A DNA stretch of 64,000 bases from Nocardioides kribbensis (GTDB lineage Bacteria; Actinomycetota; Actinomycetes; Propionibacteriales; Nocardioidaceae). The DNA lies in the NCBI RefSeq assembly GCF_015070375.1, contig NZ_JADCLL010000004.1, positions 248,001-312,000 on the forward strand. The letters run 5' to 3'. Within the stretch, counting starts at the first letter, position 1. The number at the start of each line of letters is the position of its first letter. The position numbers were made by a program, and so were the translations under genes. Below are positions 16,379-25,051 of the stretch, one piece after another. The notes below the pieces were generated by a model, which saw nothing but the letters and a program-made list of their open reading frames with translations, was not told where the DNA came from and searched no databases.

Positions 16379-18031
16379 CTAGCGCTGCGGCTCGAGATCG
16401 CGGCTGAACAGCACCGCGCCGGACTGGTCGCGCAGGCTCATGGTCAGCAGCCCGGCGCGGTCGATCGCGGCGTGGCCGAAGAACTGGTTGCCCGCCCGCG
16501 GCGACTCCCCCGGCGTGCCCGCGACCTTGCTGAAGACCACCTCGGGCCCGAAGGTGCCGTCGAGGTCGTTGGGTCCGAAGGTGCCCGAGGCGATCGGCCC
16601 GGCCACGAACTCCCAGAAGGGGTCGAAGTCGGTGAAGCCAGCGCGTGCCGGGTCGTAGTGGTGGGCCGCGCAGTAGTGCACGTCGGCGGTGATCCACACG
16701 GTGTTGCGCACGCCGTGGCGCTTGAAGGCGCTGAGCACCTCGGCGATCTCCTGCTCCTTGCCGAGCGGGGCGCCGGGATCGCGGTTGGCCAGGCCCTCCT
16801 GGGCGCTGCCGTCGGGCACGACGAGCCCGATCGGCAGGTCGGCGGAGATCACCTTCCAGGTCGCGGTCGAGCGGCGCACCTCTCGCACCAGCCAGTCGAG
16901 CTGCTCGCGGCCCAGGACGCTGGTGCGCTCCTGCTCGAGGCCGGGGGTGTTGGGGTCCTTGAAGGTGCGCATGTCGAGGCAGAAGACGTCGAGGTGGGCC
17001 CCGCGCGAGACCTTGCGGTAGATCCGGGCCTCCGCGAAGCCGCTGCCGCGCCCGTGGGCGCGGGGGTCGGCGATCGGCTGCCACTCCTGCCAGGCGCGCC
17101 GGGCGCGGGCGGCGAGCACGTCGACGCGACGCTCGGCGGTGTAGCGCTCGTCGGTGAGCACCTCGCCGGGCCACCAGTTGTTGGTGGTCTCGTGATCGTC
17201 CCACTGCGCGACGACGGGGGTGTCGGCGTAGAAGGCGCGCACGTTGTCGTCCATGAGGTTGTAGCGGTGGCGTCCGCGGAACTCCGCGAGGGTCTCGGCG
17301 ACCTTGGTCACCTCGGGGATGACCAGGTTGCGCCAGACCTGCCCGTCGGGCTCGACGACCTCCGCGGCGATCGGGCCGTCGGAGTAGACGGTGTCGCCGG
17401 CGTGGACGAAGAGGTCGGGACGCGTGGCGTGCATCGCGGCGTAGCCCCGCAGCCCGCCGAGGTCGGGGTTGATCCCCCAGCCCTGGCCGCAGGTGTCGCC
17501 GGTCCACACGAAGCTGGTGGCCGCCGGGCGCAGCGACGGGGTCGAGAACCGCGCGACCCGGGCCTCGCCGCGCCGGCCCTGCTCGTCCTCGAAGGCCAGC
17601 TCGGCCTCCCACTCCCGGCCCGGGGCGAGCCCGTCGAGGGCGATCTTCGCGGTCAGGTCGGAGGCGTCGGTGGCCCAGGGACCGCGGACGACACGGCGTC
17701 GTCGACCGCTGCGCAGGTGGGCCACGAGCCGCCCGCGCCCGCTCGAGCGCGCCCACAGCACGGCGGCGCGCGGGGTGACGTCGCCGCTCTGCACGCCCGA
17801 GGGCAGCGTCAGGCGCCGCGTCACCAGCCCACCGGCCGACGCGGCCTGCCGCACCTGCGGCGAGGTGGCCGCCACCCCGCTCGTGGCGCCCAGCGTGGTC
17901 AGCGCACCGGCGGTGAGCGCGCCCGCACGCAGCACCGCGCGGCGGCCCACCGGCGCGGGGGTGACGCCGCCGGCGGGGCTGGCGGCCGGGTTGCTGGCGG
18001 GGCTGGCGGCAGGGCGTCCGAGATCGGTCAT
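16379..18031 (-). CDS. PhoD-like alkaline phosphatase/phosphodiesterase (Tat-exported), copy 1
   Basis: 550 residues. A Tat signal (VGRRAVLRAGALTAGALTTLG) lies after an unusual Ala/Pro/Ser-rich N-terminal repeat (PAASPASNPAASPAGG). The mature part has the PhoD N-terminal beta domain (GVQSGDVTPRAAVLWARS), then the metallophosphatase core: VWTGDTCGQGWG, FVHAGDTVYSDGP, VAQWDDHETTNNWWPGE and ITADVHYCAAHHYDP. PhoD enzymes use Fe3+ and Ca2+ to release phosphate from phosphodiesters outside the cell. A second PhoD is encoded at 38973-40730. ATG at 18031 is the first codon that keeps the Tat motif close to the N-terminus. Confidence 0.88.
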   Translation of the reverse strand: MTDLGRPAASPASNPAASPAGGVTPAPVGRRAVLRAGALTAGALTTLGATSGVAATSPQVRQAASAGGLVTRRLTLPSGVQSGDVTPRAAVLWARSSGRGRLVAHLRSGRRRRVVRGPWATDASDLTAKIALDGLAPGREWEAELAFEDEQGRRGEARVARFSTPSLRPAATSFVWTGDTCGQGWGINPDLGGLRGYAAMHATRPDLFVHAGDTVYSDGPIAAEVVEPDGQVWRNLVIPEVTKVAETLAEFRGRHRYNLMDDNVRAFYADTPVVAQWDDHETTNNWWPGEVLTDERYTAERRVDVLAARARRAWQEWQPIADPRAHGRGSGFAEARIYRKVSRGAHLDVFCLDMRTFKDPNTPGLEQERTSVLGREQLDWLVREVRRSTATWKVISADLPIGLVVPDGSAQEGLANRDPGAPLGKEQEIAEVLSAFKRHGVRNTVWITADVHYCAAHHYDPARAGFTDFDPFWEFVAGPIASGTFGPNDLDGTFGPEVVFSKVAGTPGESPRAGNQFFGHAAIDRAGLLTMSLRDQSGAVLFSRDLEPQR

Positions 18032-18236
18032 GCCCCGAGGCCACACCACCGAGGTGGCGCGGGGTGGTCCTGCGGGTGAACCTCGCCGGTCGCCTCGGGA
18101 AGGCGTCCGGCACACCGGTGCGTCGGCCGGCGCATTCGGTGCGGCTGGCGTCCTCGCCGTACAGTCGAGGGTGAGGGAGCCGGGGCACGGCGCCGCGCGA
18201 CCACGCCCGACACGTGCCAGCTCCAGTACGGACGTC

Positions 18237-18899
18237 ATGAGCCTCGAGACGACGACCCCTGCCAGCCCGACCGACGTGGAGCCCGACGAGGCCCTCGAGG
18301 ACGACCGCGACGAGACGGAGACCCCGGACCCGGAGGAGACCTCCGAGCCGGAGGCGCCCGCCGAGCCCGTGACCGCCGCCGAGGGCGAGGACGTCTGGGT
18401 CGCCGCCGCGCGCCCGGTGCTGACCGAGGTGGCCGGCACCTACCACGGCCTGATCACCCACACCGAGTTCGCCGGGCGGCTGCAGGCCGACACCGGCGTG
18501 CGCACCCGCAGCAACCCCAGCAACTGGATCGGGCGCGTGCTGGCCCGCGTCGCCGCCGAGGTCCACGCCGCCGGCGAGCCCCCGCTGACCGCCCTGGTGG
18601 TCCACGGCGTGCACGGCACCGTCGGCGAGGCCTACGACGAGGTGCTGCGCCTGCAGGACGCCGACCCGATCAGCGACCCGCTGGCCCGCGAGAAGCACGC
18701 CGCCCTGGCCCGCATGGAGTGCTACCGCTGGGCCGACGCCACCCTCCCGGCCGACGGCGGCAACGCCGCGCTCTCCCCGCGCTACGACATGGTCGTCACC
18801 CGCGAGCGGAAGAAGAACCGCGAGGAGGCGCAGCCCGACATCTGCCCCACCTGCTTCATGGCCATCCCGCCCACCGGCGAGTGCGACAACTGCGCCTGA
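18237..18899 (+). CDS. Acidic protein with C-terminal Cys4 zinc ribbon, unknown function
   Basis: 220 residues. The first 45 are Glu/Asp/Pro-rich and probably disordered. A helical middle domain (FAGRLQADTGVRTRSNPSNWIGRVL) resembles the small domains used by some actinobacterial nucleic-acid proteins but I cannot name the family. The end is CPTCFMAIPPTGECDNC, a short zinc ribbon. No membrane segment. It stands alone, divergent from PhoD and convergent with corA. Confidence 0.7.
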   Translation: MSLETTTPASPTDVEPDEALEDDRDETETPDPEETSEPEAPAEPVTAAEGEDVWVAAARPVLTEVAGTYHGLITHTEFAGRLQADTGVRTRSNPSNWIGRVLARVAAEVHAAGEPPLTALVVHGVHGTVGEAYDEVLRLQDADPISDPLAREKHAALARMECYRWADATLPADGGNAALSPRYDMVVTRERKKNREEAQPDICPTCFMAIPPTGECDNCA

Positions 18900-18934
18900 G
18901 CACCACCCCGGCGTGGTCCGCCGGCGCCCGCGGG

Positions 18935-18964
18935 TCTGCTCAGATCCAGTCTGCTCAGATCCAG
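18935..18964. repeat. Perfect 15-bp tandem duplication spanning the corA stop codon
   Basis: tctgctcagatccag occurs twice in a row. On the minus strand each copy holds TGG ATC TGA, so the duplication repeated the last two codons and the stop of the CorA gene without changing the protein. Confidence 0.9.
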
Positions 18965-20109
18965 CGGCGCCGGCGGAAGACCACGTAGAGCACGACGCTG
19001 ACCATGAACATCATGACCACGGCCATCGGGTAGCCGAAGCGCCAGTGCAGCTCGGGCATCGAGTCGAAGTTCATGCCGTAGACCGTGCCGACCAGGGTCG
19101 GCGCGAAGAGGATCGCGGCCCACGCCGAGATCCGCTTGACCTCCTCGTTCTGGGAGATGCTGACCTCGCTGAGGTTCTTCATCTCCTCGTTCTGCTGCTG
19201 GGCCACGAGGGTGGCGTTGACGGTGAGGATGTCGCGCAGCAGCTGGCGCAGGCCGTCGACCTTCTCGGTGACGGTCACGAGGTGGTCCTCGACGTCGCGC
19301 AGGTAGCGCTGGAGCTCCTCGTCGGTGCGGTACTTGGCGAAGCCCATGGTCAGGCGCCGCACGACGGTGAGCAGCGGGCCGGTGGCCCGCTGGAACTCGA
19401 TGACCTCGCGGGTCAGCTCGTAGATGCGCCGCGAGACGCCCGGGTCGCCGGTGAAGACCTGCACCTCGATCTCGTCGATGTCGTTCTCCAGGCCAGCGAC
19501 GACCGGGGCGTAGCCGTCGACGACCCGGTCGAGGATGGCGTAGAGGATCGCCTCCGGTCCCAGCCGCAGCAGGTCGGGGTTGCTCTCCAGGCGCCGGCGC
19601 ACGGCGGCCAGGTCGGGGGCCTCGCTGTGGCGCACGTTGACCACGAAGTCGGGGCCGACGAAGACGTGCACCTCGCCGAACTCCACCTCCTCGGTGGCGT
19701 CGACGTACCTCGCGGCGCGCAGGACGACGAAGAGGGTGTCGTCGTAGCGCTCGAGCTTGGGCCGCTGGTGGGCGAGGATCGCGTCCTCCAGCGCCAGCTC
19801 GTGCAGGTCGAACTCCTCGGCCAGCGAGGCGAGGTCGTGCTGGTCGGGGCGGTAGAGGCCGATCCAGGCGATGGCGCCGTCGTCGGGGGCCTCGTCGCCG
19901 CGCTCGCGCAGGCAGCGGTAGGTGTCGGCGAGGCTGCTCAGCGACTCGACGCGGTCGCCGTCGACGTAGACCGCGGCGTCGACGAGGGTCTCGTGGCCCA
20001 CCCGCGTGCTGTCGGGGGCCGCCGCGGCGGCGGGCGCGGCGGGCGCGGGGTGGGGCGCACGACGACGGCCGGCGAGGTGGCGCAGGGGCAGGAACGGGCG
20101 CTCGGACAT
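18955..20109 (-). CDS. corA: CorA-family magnesium/cobalt transporter
   Basis: 384 residues. A cytoplasmic funnel domain (IAWIGLYRPDQHDL, ALEDAILAHQRPKLERYDD, VHVFVGPDFVVNVRH) is followed by the long stalk helix and two C-terminal membrane helices. The pore signature YGMNF sits between them (LVGTVYGMNFDSMPELHW). CorA works as a pentameric Mg2+ channel. The ATG at 20109 with GGAGGAG about 9 nt upstream is preferred over a start 96 nt earlier. The N-terminal Ala/Pro stretch is longer than in E. coli CorA but ordinary for actinobacteria. Confidence 0.9.
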   Translation of the reverse strand: MSERPFLPLRHLAGRRRAPHPAPAAPAAAAAPDSTRVGHETLVDAAVYVDGDRVESLSSLADTYRCLRERGDEAPDDGAIAWIGLYRPDQHDLASLAEEFDLHELALEDAILAHQRPKLERYDDTLFVVLRAARYVDATEEVEFGEVHVFVGPDFVVNVRHSEAPDLAAVRRRLESNPDLLRLGPEAILYAILDRVVDGYAPVVAGLENDIDEIEVQVFTGDPGVSRRIYELTREVIEFQRATGPLLTVVRRLTMGFAKYRTDEELQRYLRDVEDHLVTVTEKVDGLRQLLRDILTVNATLVAQQQNEEMKNLSEVSISQNEEVKRISAWAAILFAPTLVGTVYGMNFDSMPELHWRFGYPMAVVMMFMVSVVLYVVFRRRRWI

Positions 20110-20329
20110 GACGGGAGACTCCTCCGCGGACGGGCGGCGCCGGGCGGTGGGCGCGGCGGGCGGGGCTACCTCAGGCAGCGGGACGGGGACGACTGGGAGG
20201 TTCACCGCTCACGGCGACCACCTCCCCCGTCCGTCTGCGCCACGCCCGTGGCTCGTCTGTCTCGGCGTCCACGATAGGCCGCGGCGCGGCTGCGCGGAAA
20301 CCGCCGCTGCCGCTCCCCGCACGCCAGGC

Positions 20330-20364
20330 GGGGCCGGCCGGACGGTGTTCGTCCGACCGGCCCC
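20330..20364 (-). terminator. Terminator hairpin of the succinate-semialdehyde dehydrogenase gene
   Basis: Arms 20330-20343 (ggggccggccggac) and 20351-20364 (gtccgaccggcccc) form a 13-14-bp stem with one mismatch, 53 nt after the dehydrogenase stop codon. Confidence 0.6.
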
Positions 20365-20416
20365 GTGCGGTCGTGCGCCGTTCACCCGCGGGTCTGCGGG
20401 CCAACCCCCCCCCGGG

Positions 20417-21793
20417 TCAGCCCTGGGGGGTGTAGATGAGCTTCTTATTGACGAACTCGTCGATGCCGTAGGGGCCGAGCTCGCGGCCCACGCCGGAGCG
20501 CTTGGTGCCGCCGAAGGGCAGGTCGGCGGCCGTGCCCTGCGCGCTGTTGATCCACACCATGCCGGTGTCGAGCTGGTCGGCGACCTGCTGGGCCTTCTCG
20601 ACGTCGTCGCTCCACACCACCCCGCCGAGGCCGAAGGAGGAGGCGTTGGCCAGCTCGATGGCCTCCGCGGCGTCGGCCACGCGGTAGACGACGGCGGCGG
20701 GTCCGAAGAGCTCCTCGCCGTAGGCCCGCATGTCGGGGGTGACGTCGGTGAGCACCGTGGCCTCGACGAAGGAGCCCGGGCGGTCGACACGGTTGCCACC
20801 GGTGCGCACGGTGGCGCCCTTGGCCTTGGCGTCCTCGAGCTGCTCGACCAGGGTCTGCGCGGCGCCCTCGGAGGACAGCGGACCGAAGCCGGTGCCGTCC
20901 TCGAAGGGGTCGCCCGGCTGCAGGGCCGACATCCTCTGCGTGAACTGCTCGACGAAGTCGTCGTAGAGGTCGTCGACGACGATCATGCGCTTGGCGGCGT
21001 TGCAGGCCTGGCCGGCGTTGCCCATGCGTCCGCGCACGGCGGTCTTGACCGCCGCACCGAGGTCGGAGGCGTCGAGCACGATGAAGGGGTCGGAGCCGCC
21101 GAGCTCGAGCACGACCTTCTTGAGGTTGCGGCCCGCGACCTCGGCCACCGCGGCGCCGGCGCGCTCGCTGCCGGTGACCGAGACGCCCACGACGCGGGGG
21201 TCGGCGATGATGTCGGCGGCCTGGTCGTTGGTGGCGAAGAGGTTGATGTAGGCGTCGGCCGGCAGGCCGGCGTCGTGGAAGATCTGCTCGATGGCCAGCG
21301 CCGACTCCGGGCACTGGGGGGCGTGCTTGAGCAGGATGGTGTTGCCGATCATCAGGTTGGGCGCGGCGAACCGGGCCACCTGGTAGTACGGGAAGTTCCA
21401 CGGCATGATCCCCAGCAGGGCTCCCACGGCCTCCTTGCGCACGACCGCGTTGCCGCCCATCGACGGGCTCAGCGGCTCGTCGGCCAGCAGGCCCGGGCCC
21501 TCGTCGGCGTAGTAGCGGAAGATCGAGGCGACCAGCTGCAGCTCGCCCTTGCCCTCGCGCAGCGGCTTGCCCATCTCGCGGGCGATGATCGCGGCGAGGT
21601 CGTCGATGCGCTCGTCGAAGAGGTCGGCCACCTTGTGCAGCACCGCGGTGCGCTCGGACTTGTCGGTGGTGCGCCACTGGCCGTACGCCGCGTGCGAGCG
21701 CGCCAGCGCGTCCTGCACCTCGGCATCAGTCGCCGTCGGGTACTCCTTCTCGACCTTGCCCGTCGACGGGTTGACCACCTGGTAGTCGCTCAT
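20417..21793 (-). CDS. NAD(P)-dependent succinate-semialdehyde dehydrogenase (aldehyde dehydrogenase family)
   Basis: 458 residues, full-length ALDH. MPWNFPYYQVAR begins the cofactor domain, SVTGSERAGAAVA binds the dinucleotide, LELGGSDPFIVL carries the catalytic Glu and GNAGQACNAAKR the nucleophilic Cys; FGLGGVVWS and GGTKRSGVGRELG close the fold. The GGSDPF-type motif and length fit the SSADH subgroup that oxidises succinate semialdehyde to succinate (GABA shunt), but related aldehydes are possible. No GABA transaminase gene is adjacent. Confidence 0.87.
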   Translation of the reverse strand: MSDYQVVNPSTGKVEKEYPTATDAEVQDALARSHAAYGQWRTTDKSERTAVLHKVADLFDERIDDLAAIIAREMGKPLREGKGELQLVASIFRYYADEGPGLLADEPLSPSMGGNAVVRKEAVGALLGIMPWNFPYYQVARFAAPNLMIGNTILLKHAPQCPESALAIEQIFHDAGLPADAYINLFATNDQAADIIADPRVVGVSVTGSERAGAAVAEVAGRNLKKVVLELGGSDPFIVLDASDLGAAVKTAVRGRMGNAGQACNAAKRMIVVDDLYDDFVEQFTQRMSALQPGDPFEDGTGFGPLSSEGAAQTLVEQLEDAKAKGATVRTGGNRVDRPGSFVEATVLTDVTPDMRAYGEELFGPAAVVYRVADAAEAIELANASSFGLGGVVWSDDVEKAQQVADQLDTGMVWINSAQGTAADLPFGGTKRSGVGRELGPYGIDEFVNKKLIYTPQG

Positions 21794-21925
21794 CTCGCGT
21801 CCTCTCCGTGCCGCCGGCGATCACGCCGCACCCTCGTTGGTGCCGCGCTCACCGGCCTTCTCGACGGTAGTCCGCGCGGAGCACGGCGCAAGGGCCCGTC
21901 GGGGTGGTCGCAGCCACGCCTGTCC

Positions 21926-23224
21926 TCAGGCCCAGCGCGCCTCCTCCCCCGGGTCGAACAGCTCGAGCCCGGGCTCGTCGTCGGGCAGCAACGAGAGCTG
22001 GCGCTCGCGCCTCCGGGCCACCACGGGACGCGGCGGGGCGGGCTCCCGCTCGCGGGACTGACGCCACACCACCAGGCGCAGCGCAGCGCGCAGGCCGGCG
22101 AGCAGCTCCTCGACGTCCACGCCGGTCACGTCGAGGTGGCCGGCACGCACACCCACGAGGTGGGCCACGATGAGGCGCCGGTCGTGGTCGAACAGCTCGG
22201 CCACCAGCTCCGGGGCGAGCCGGGCGTCGGCCATGAGCTCGACCACGGCGGCCAGGGGCGTGGCCTCCGCGAGGTCGACGGCTCCGGGCCCGAGGCGGGC
22301 CAGGCGCTCGAAGGCCGCCGTGCGGGCTGCCGGCGCCGGCTCCGTCGGCGGCTGGAGGTAGCGCCGGCCACCGAGCCGCGCCACCGTGTCGCGCGCGGCC
22401 TCGTCGATCTCCTGCATGATCCGCGACAGCACGACCCGCAGCTGCATGGGCGCGAAGGGCAGGGCGTGCAGGTCGTGGCCGAACTCGATCTCGCCCTCCA
22501 CCGCCCGCAGCTGGAGGAACGGCATGCGCGCCGCGAGCAGGGCGACCTCGCGCAGCGCTGCAGCGTGGTCGGGCAGGTCGACGGCCAGCCACCCGAAGAG
22601 GCGCACCACCGGCACGTCGTCGAGGACCCGCACGAACACCGTCGACAGGCCGACCCGGACCGGCACGTCGCCGTCCTCGTCGCGCTCGAGCTCCTCGCCC
22701 TCCGACAGCTCCAGGAGCACCTCGTCGACCATCTCCTGCAGGTGCTCGACACCCTCGGGCATCGTGGCCAGCGGCGCCGGGGACGTCCGTGTCGGCTCCT
22801 GCCCGCCCTCCGACCGGAGGCCCCGGAGGTCGAGATCGGTCACGAGGAACGCCGGGTCAGGACAACCGAGGACCTCCGTGAGCGCGAGCACGGCCAGCGC
22901 CGCCAGCTCGTCGGCCCTCGCTCGCGGGCGGTCGAGGACCCCCAGGACCGCGGCGTCGGGCTCCTCGCCCGGCTCCGCGGCGGGGTCGAGCCACCCGAGG
23001 TCGAGCAGACCCCGGCGGAGGGCCGCGTCGGCGTCTGCACCCGCCACCACCTCCGCCCGCACCATGCCCGCACCCCACCCGGTCAGCCTGACGCCGGGCC
23101 TCTGGCCCGTGTCCGTGTCCACGACCTCGAGCCCGAGGGACACCACCTCGCCGTCCCCGAGCTCGGCCAGCCGGTCGCCCAGTCGCCGGCGGAGCTCCCG
23201 CCACGATCCCGTCAGCTGCGTCAC
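21926..23224 (-). CDS. YbjN/CesT-like (TY-Chap type) domain protein
   Basis: 432 residues. Two chaperone-like modules can be seen: WRELRRRLGDRLAELGDGEVV... ending GVRLTGWGAGMVRAEVVA (about residues 8-60), and a longer YbjN-like one (VPVRVGLSTVFVRVLDD, VVRLFGWLAVDLPDHAAALRE, FGHDLHALPFAPMQLRVVL, residues about 180-290). The C-terminus ends in an Arg-rich segment and LSLLPDDEPGLELFDPGEE. Such proteins are proposed peptide-binding chaperones linked with secretion or conflict systems; the role here is unknown. GTG at 23224 is chosen; another in-frame GTG lies at 23278. Confidence 0.6.
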   Translation of the reverse strand: MTQLTGSWRELRRRLGDRLAELGDGEVVSLGLEVVDTDTGQRPGVRLTGWGAGMVRAEVVAGADADAALRRGLLDLGWLDPAAEPGEEPDAAVLGVLDRPRARADELAALAVLALTEVLGCPDPAFLVTDLDLRGLRSEGGQEPTRTSPAPLATMPEGVEHLQEMVDEVLLELSEGEELERDEDGDVPVRVGLSTVFVRVLDDVPVVRLFGWLAVDLPDHAAALREVALLAARMPFLQLRAVEGEIEFGHDLHALPFAPMQLRVVLSRIMQEIDEAARDTVARLGGRRYLQPPTEPAPAARTAAFERLARLGPGAVDLAEATPLAAVVELMADARLAPELVAELFDHDRRLIVAHLVGVRAGHLDVTGVDVEELLAGLRAALRLVVWRQSREREPAPPRPVVARRRERQLSLLPDDEPGLELFDPGEEARWA

Positions 23225-23406
23225 CGCACGCCCCGTCCCCGTCGCGCCGCGACCCGGTGCCGCTGCGATGCCCGTCACGCTAGGGGCGACCACCGACAGT
23301 CGGGGCCTGCTCGGTCCGGCGGCGTGGCAGGCTCTGGCACGGCCGCCTCCGTGTGACGTGGCCGCGGCCACCGACCCGGGGGTCGACCCCGACCGGAGGA
23401 GACCCG

Positions 23407-24270
23407 ATGGCCCTGGAGCACGGTGAGCGACCCCTCGAGGAGGGCATCCGCACCGACCTGCGCGAGGCGCTGGACTACGGCACCTACCTCGACCTCGACC
23501 GGCTGCTCTCCGCGCAGCACCCGGTCAGCGACCCGGTCCACCCCGACGAGCTGCTCTTCATCGTCCAGCACCAGACCACCGAGCTGTGGTTCAAGCTCGT
23601 CCTCCACGAGCTGCGCGGCGTGCGCGGCTACCTCGAGGCCGACGACGTCGACCGGGCCCGCAAGGCGCTGGCCCGGGTCAAGCACATCTTCCGCACCCTC
23701 ACCGAGCAGTGGTCGGTGCTGGCCACGCTCACCCCCAGCGAGTACGGCGGGTTCCGCGACGCCCTCGGCCCCTCGTCGGGCTTCCAGTCCCACCAGTACC
23801 GCGGGGTGGAGTTCATCCTCGGCAACAAGAACGCCCGCATGCTCCGCGTCTTCGACGCCAAACCGACCGTGCGCGGGGAGCTGCAGGACCTGCTCGACAC
23901 CCCCACCGTCTACGACGCCCTGCTGGCCTTCCTGGCCCGTCACGGCCACGACGTGCCCGCCGACGTCCTGGGCCGCGACGTCCGCGAGGCCTGGGTCGAG
24001 CGGCCCGACCTCGTGCCGGTGCTCGCCGCCCTCTACGACGACCCGCGCACCCACTGGGAGGGCTACGCGATCTGCGAGGACCTCGTCGACCTCGAGGACG
24101 CCTTCCAGCTCTGGCGCTTCCGCCACCTGCGCACCGTGCAGCGCACCATCGGCTTCAAGACCGGCACCGGCGGCAGCTCCGGCGTCGGCTTCCTCCAGCG
24201 CGCGCTCGAGCTCACGTTCTTCCCCGAGCTGTACTCCGTGCGCACGGGCATCGGCGGCGGCCCGTCGTGA
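23407..24270 (+). CDS. kynA: Tryptophan 2,3-dioxygenase
   Basis: 287 residues, normal length. The family blocks are intact: LDYGTYLDLDRLLSAQHP, DELLFIVQHQTTELWFKL with the substrate-site His, FQSHQYRGVEFILGNKN, WVERPDLVPVLAALY, WRFRHLRTVQRTIGFKTGTGGSSG with the haem-ligand His region. It opens the indole ring of L-tryptophan to N-formylkynurenine, the first step of the kynurenine pathway. GGAGGAG lies 6 nt before the ATG. No kynureninase or formamidase gene is beside it. The stop overlaps the next start by 4 nt. Confidence 0.95.
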   Translation: MALEHGERPLEEGIRTDLREALDYGTYLDLDRLLSAQHPVSDPVHPDELLFIVQHQTTELWFKLVLHELRGVRGYLEADDVDRARKALARVKHIFRTLTEQWSVLATLTPSEYGGFRDALGPSSGFQSHQYRGVEFILGNKNARMLRVFDAKPTVRGELQDLLDTPTVYDALLAFLARHGHDVPADVLGRDVREAWVERPDLVPVLAALYDDPRTHWEGYAICEDLVDLEDAFQLWRFRHLRTVQRTIGFKTGTGGSSGVGFLQRALELTFFPELYSVRTGIGGGPS

Positions 24271-24593
24271 CGTCGCCGCGGCCGCTCCTCGCTGCGGTGT
24301 GGGTGGTCACCGGCAGCCTCGGTGGCTACCTGATGATCGACTGGGGTCCCACGTGTGACACCGCCTGGGCCGGCACCTACGCTCCGCTCACCGGGTGGGC
24401 AGCGCGCGTGTGCGGCGGAGCGTTCCCCTTCACGCCCACCGTGCTCGCCTTCACCACCACCGGCTTCCTGGCCCTCGCCCTGATCGTCCAGCGGCCGGCC
24501 GGGAGCCGCGGCACCACGGCCCTCGGCCTCATGGTGGCGGCCCTGCCGCTCGTGACCACCCTGTCCCTGTGGGGGCTCGCCCAGGTCCCGTGA
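24267..24593 (+). CDS. Small membrane protein coupled to kynA
   Basis: 108 residues with three hydrophobic segments (LLAAVWVVTGSLGGYLMI, FPFTPTVLAFTTTGFLALALI, GLMVAALPLVTTLSLWGL). It starts with GTG overlapping the kynA stop (GTGA), so it is likely co-translated. No family is recognised; it has no obvious transporter motif. Confidence 0.6.
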   Translation: MTSPRPLLAAVWVVTGSLGGYLMIDWGPTCDTAWAGTYAPLTGWAARVCGGAFPFTPTVLAFTTTGFLALALIVQRPAGSRGTTALGLMVAALPLVTTLSLWGLAQVP

Positions 24594-25051
24594 CGGTCGG
24601 GATTGCTGGGGACGGCTCGGTCGCTGCCTGGACTGCGCGAGCCCACCGTCACCGCACAGCAGCTGGGCCTCGTCTGGTCCGCAACGGCCACCGGCCCGGT
24701 CCCTGTGTGCTGGAGGGATCGAGCCGGTGGCGATGCTGGAGGCGTCACGAGGTCTTGGGCGAAGGGCCCCTGTCCCCCCGCATTTCGATCCCCTCGCATG
24801 CACCTAGTATCCCCGGTCTCGGGCGGATCGCAGCCCAGACCTGCCGGCCCGACAGCGAGTGGGAGTGATCCCCCGGAAGCAACAGCGAACGGAGCATGGG
24901 TGCACCCTCGAGGAAACCTCGGCCAGTCCTGCACCGGACAGGAGAGTTGATGTCCCCGGCCGGGCAAGCCGTCAGCCTGGCGGTTCCCAACGACCGCGGG
25001 CAGGGGACGACCGCGTGGGGACAGGGGTAGACCCCCGGTAGACGCAGCCGC
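24594..25051. other. Gene-free stretch at the left flank of the accessory island
   Basis: 458 nt without a convincing gene. Short open frames exist on both strands but have poor codon bias and no ribosome sites. GC is visibly lower than in the preceding 24 kb. Some short self-complementary runs (for example around 24905-24945) are present, but none matches a riboswitch, tRNA or terminator that I know. Confidence 0.5.

Noticed and set aside
24603..24967. Short frames on both strands between the kynA-linked gene and folD.
   Set aside because: Poor codon bias, no family resemblance, no ribosome sites, mutual overlap.
24880..25040. Possible structured RNA near folD (ggagagttgatg resembles the start of a folate riboswitch).
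   Set aside because: It lies downstream of folD on the wrong side, no conserved core or matching 3' arm was found.
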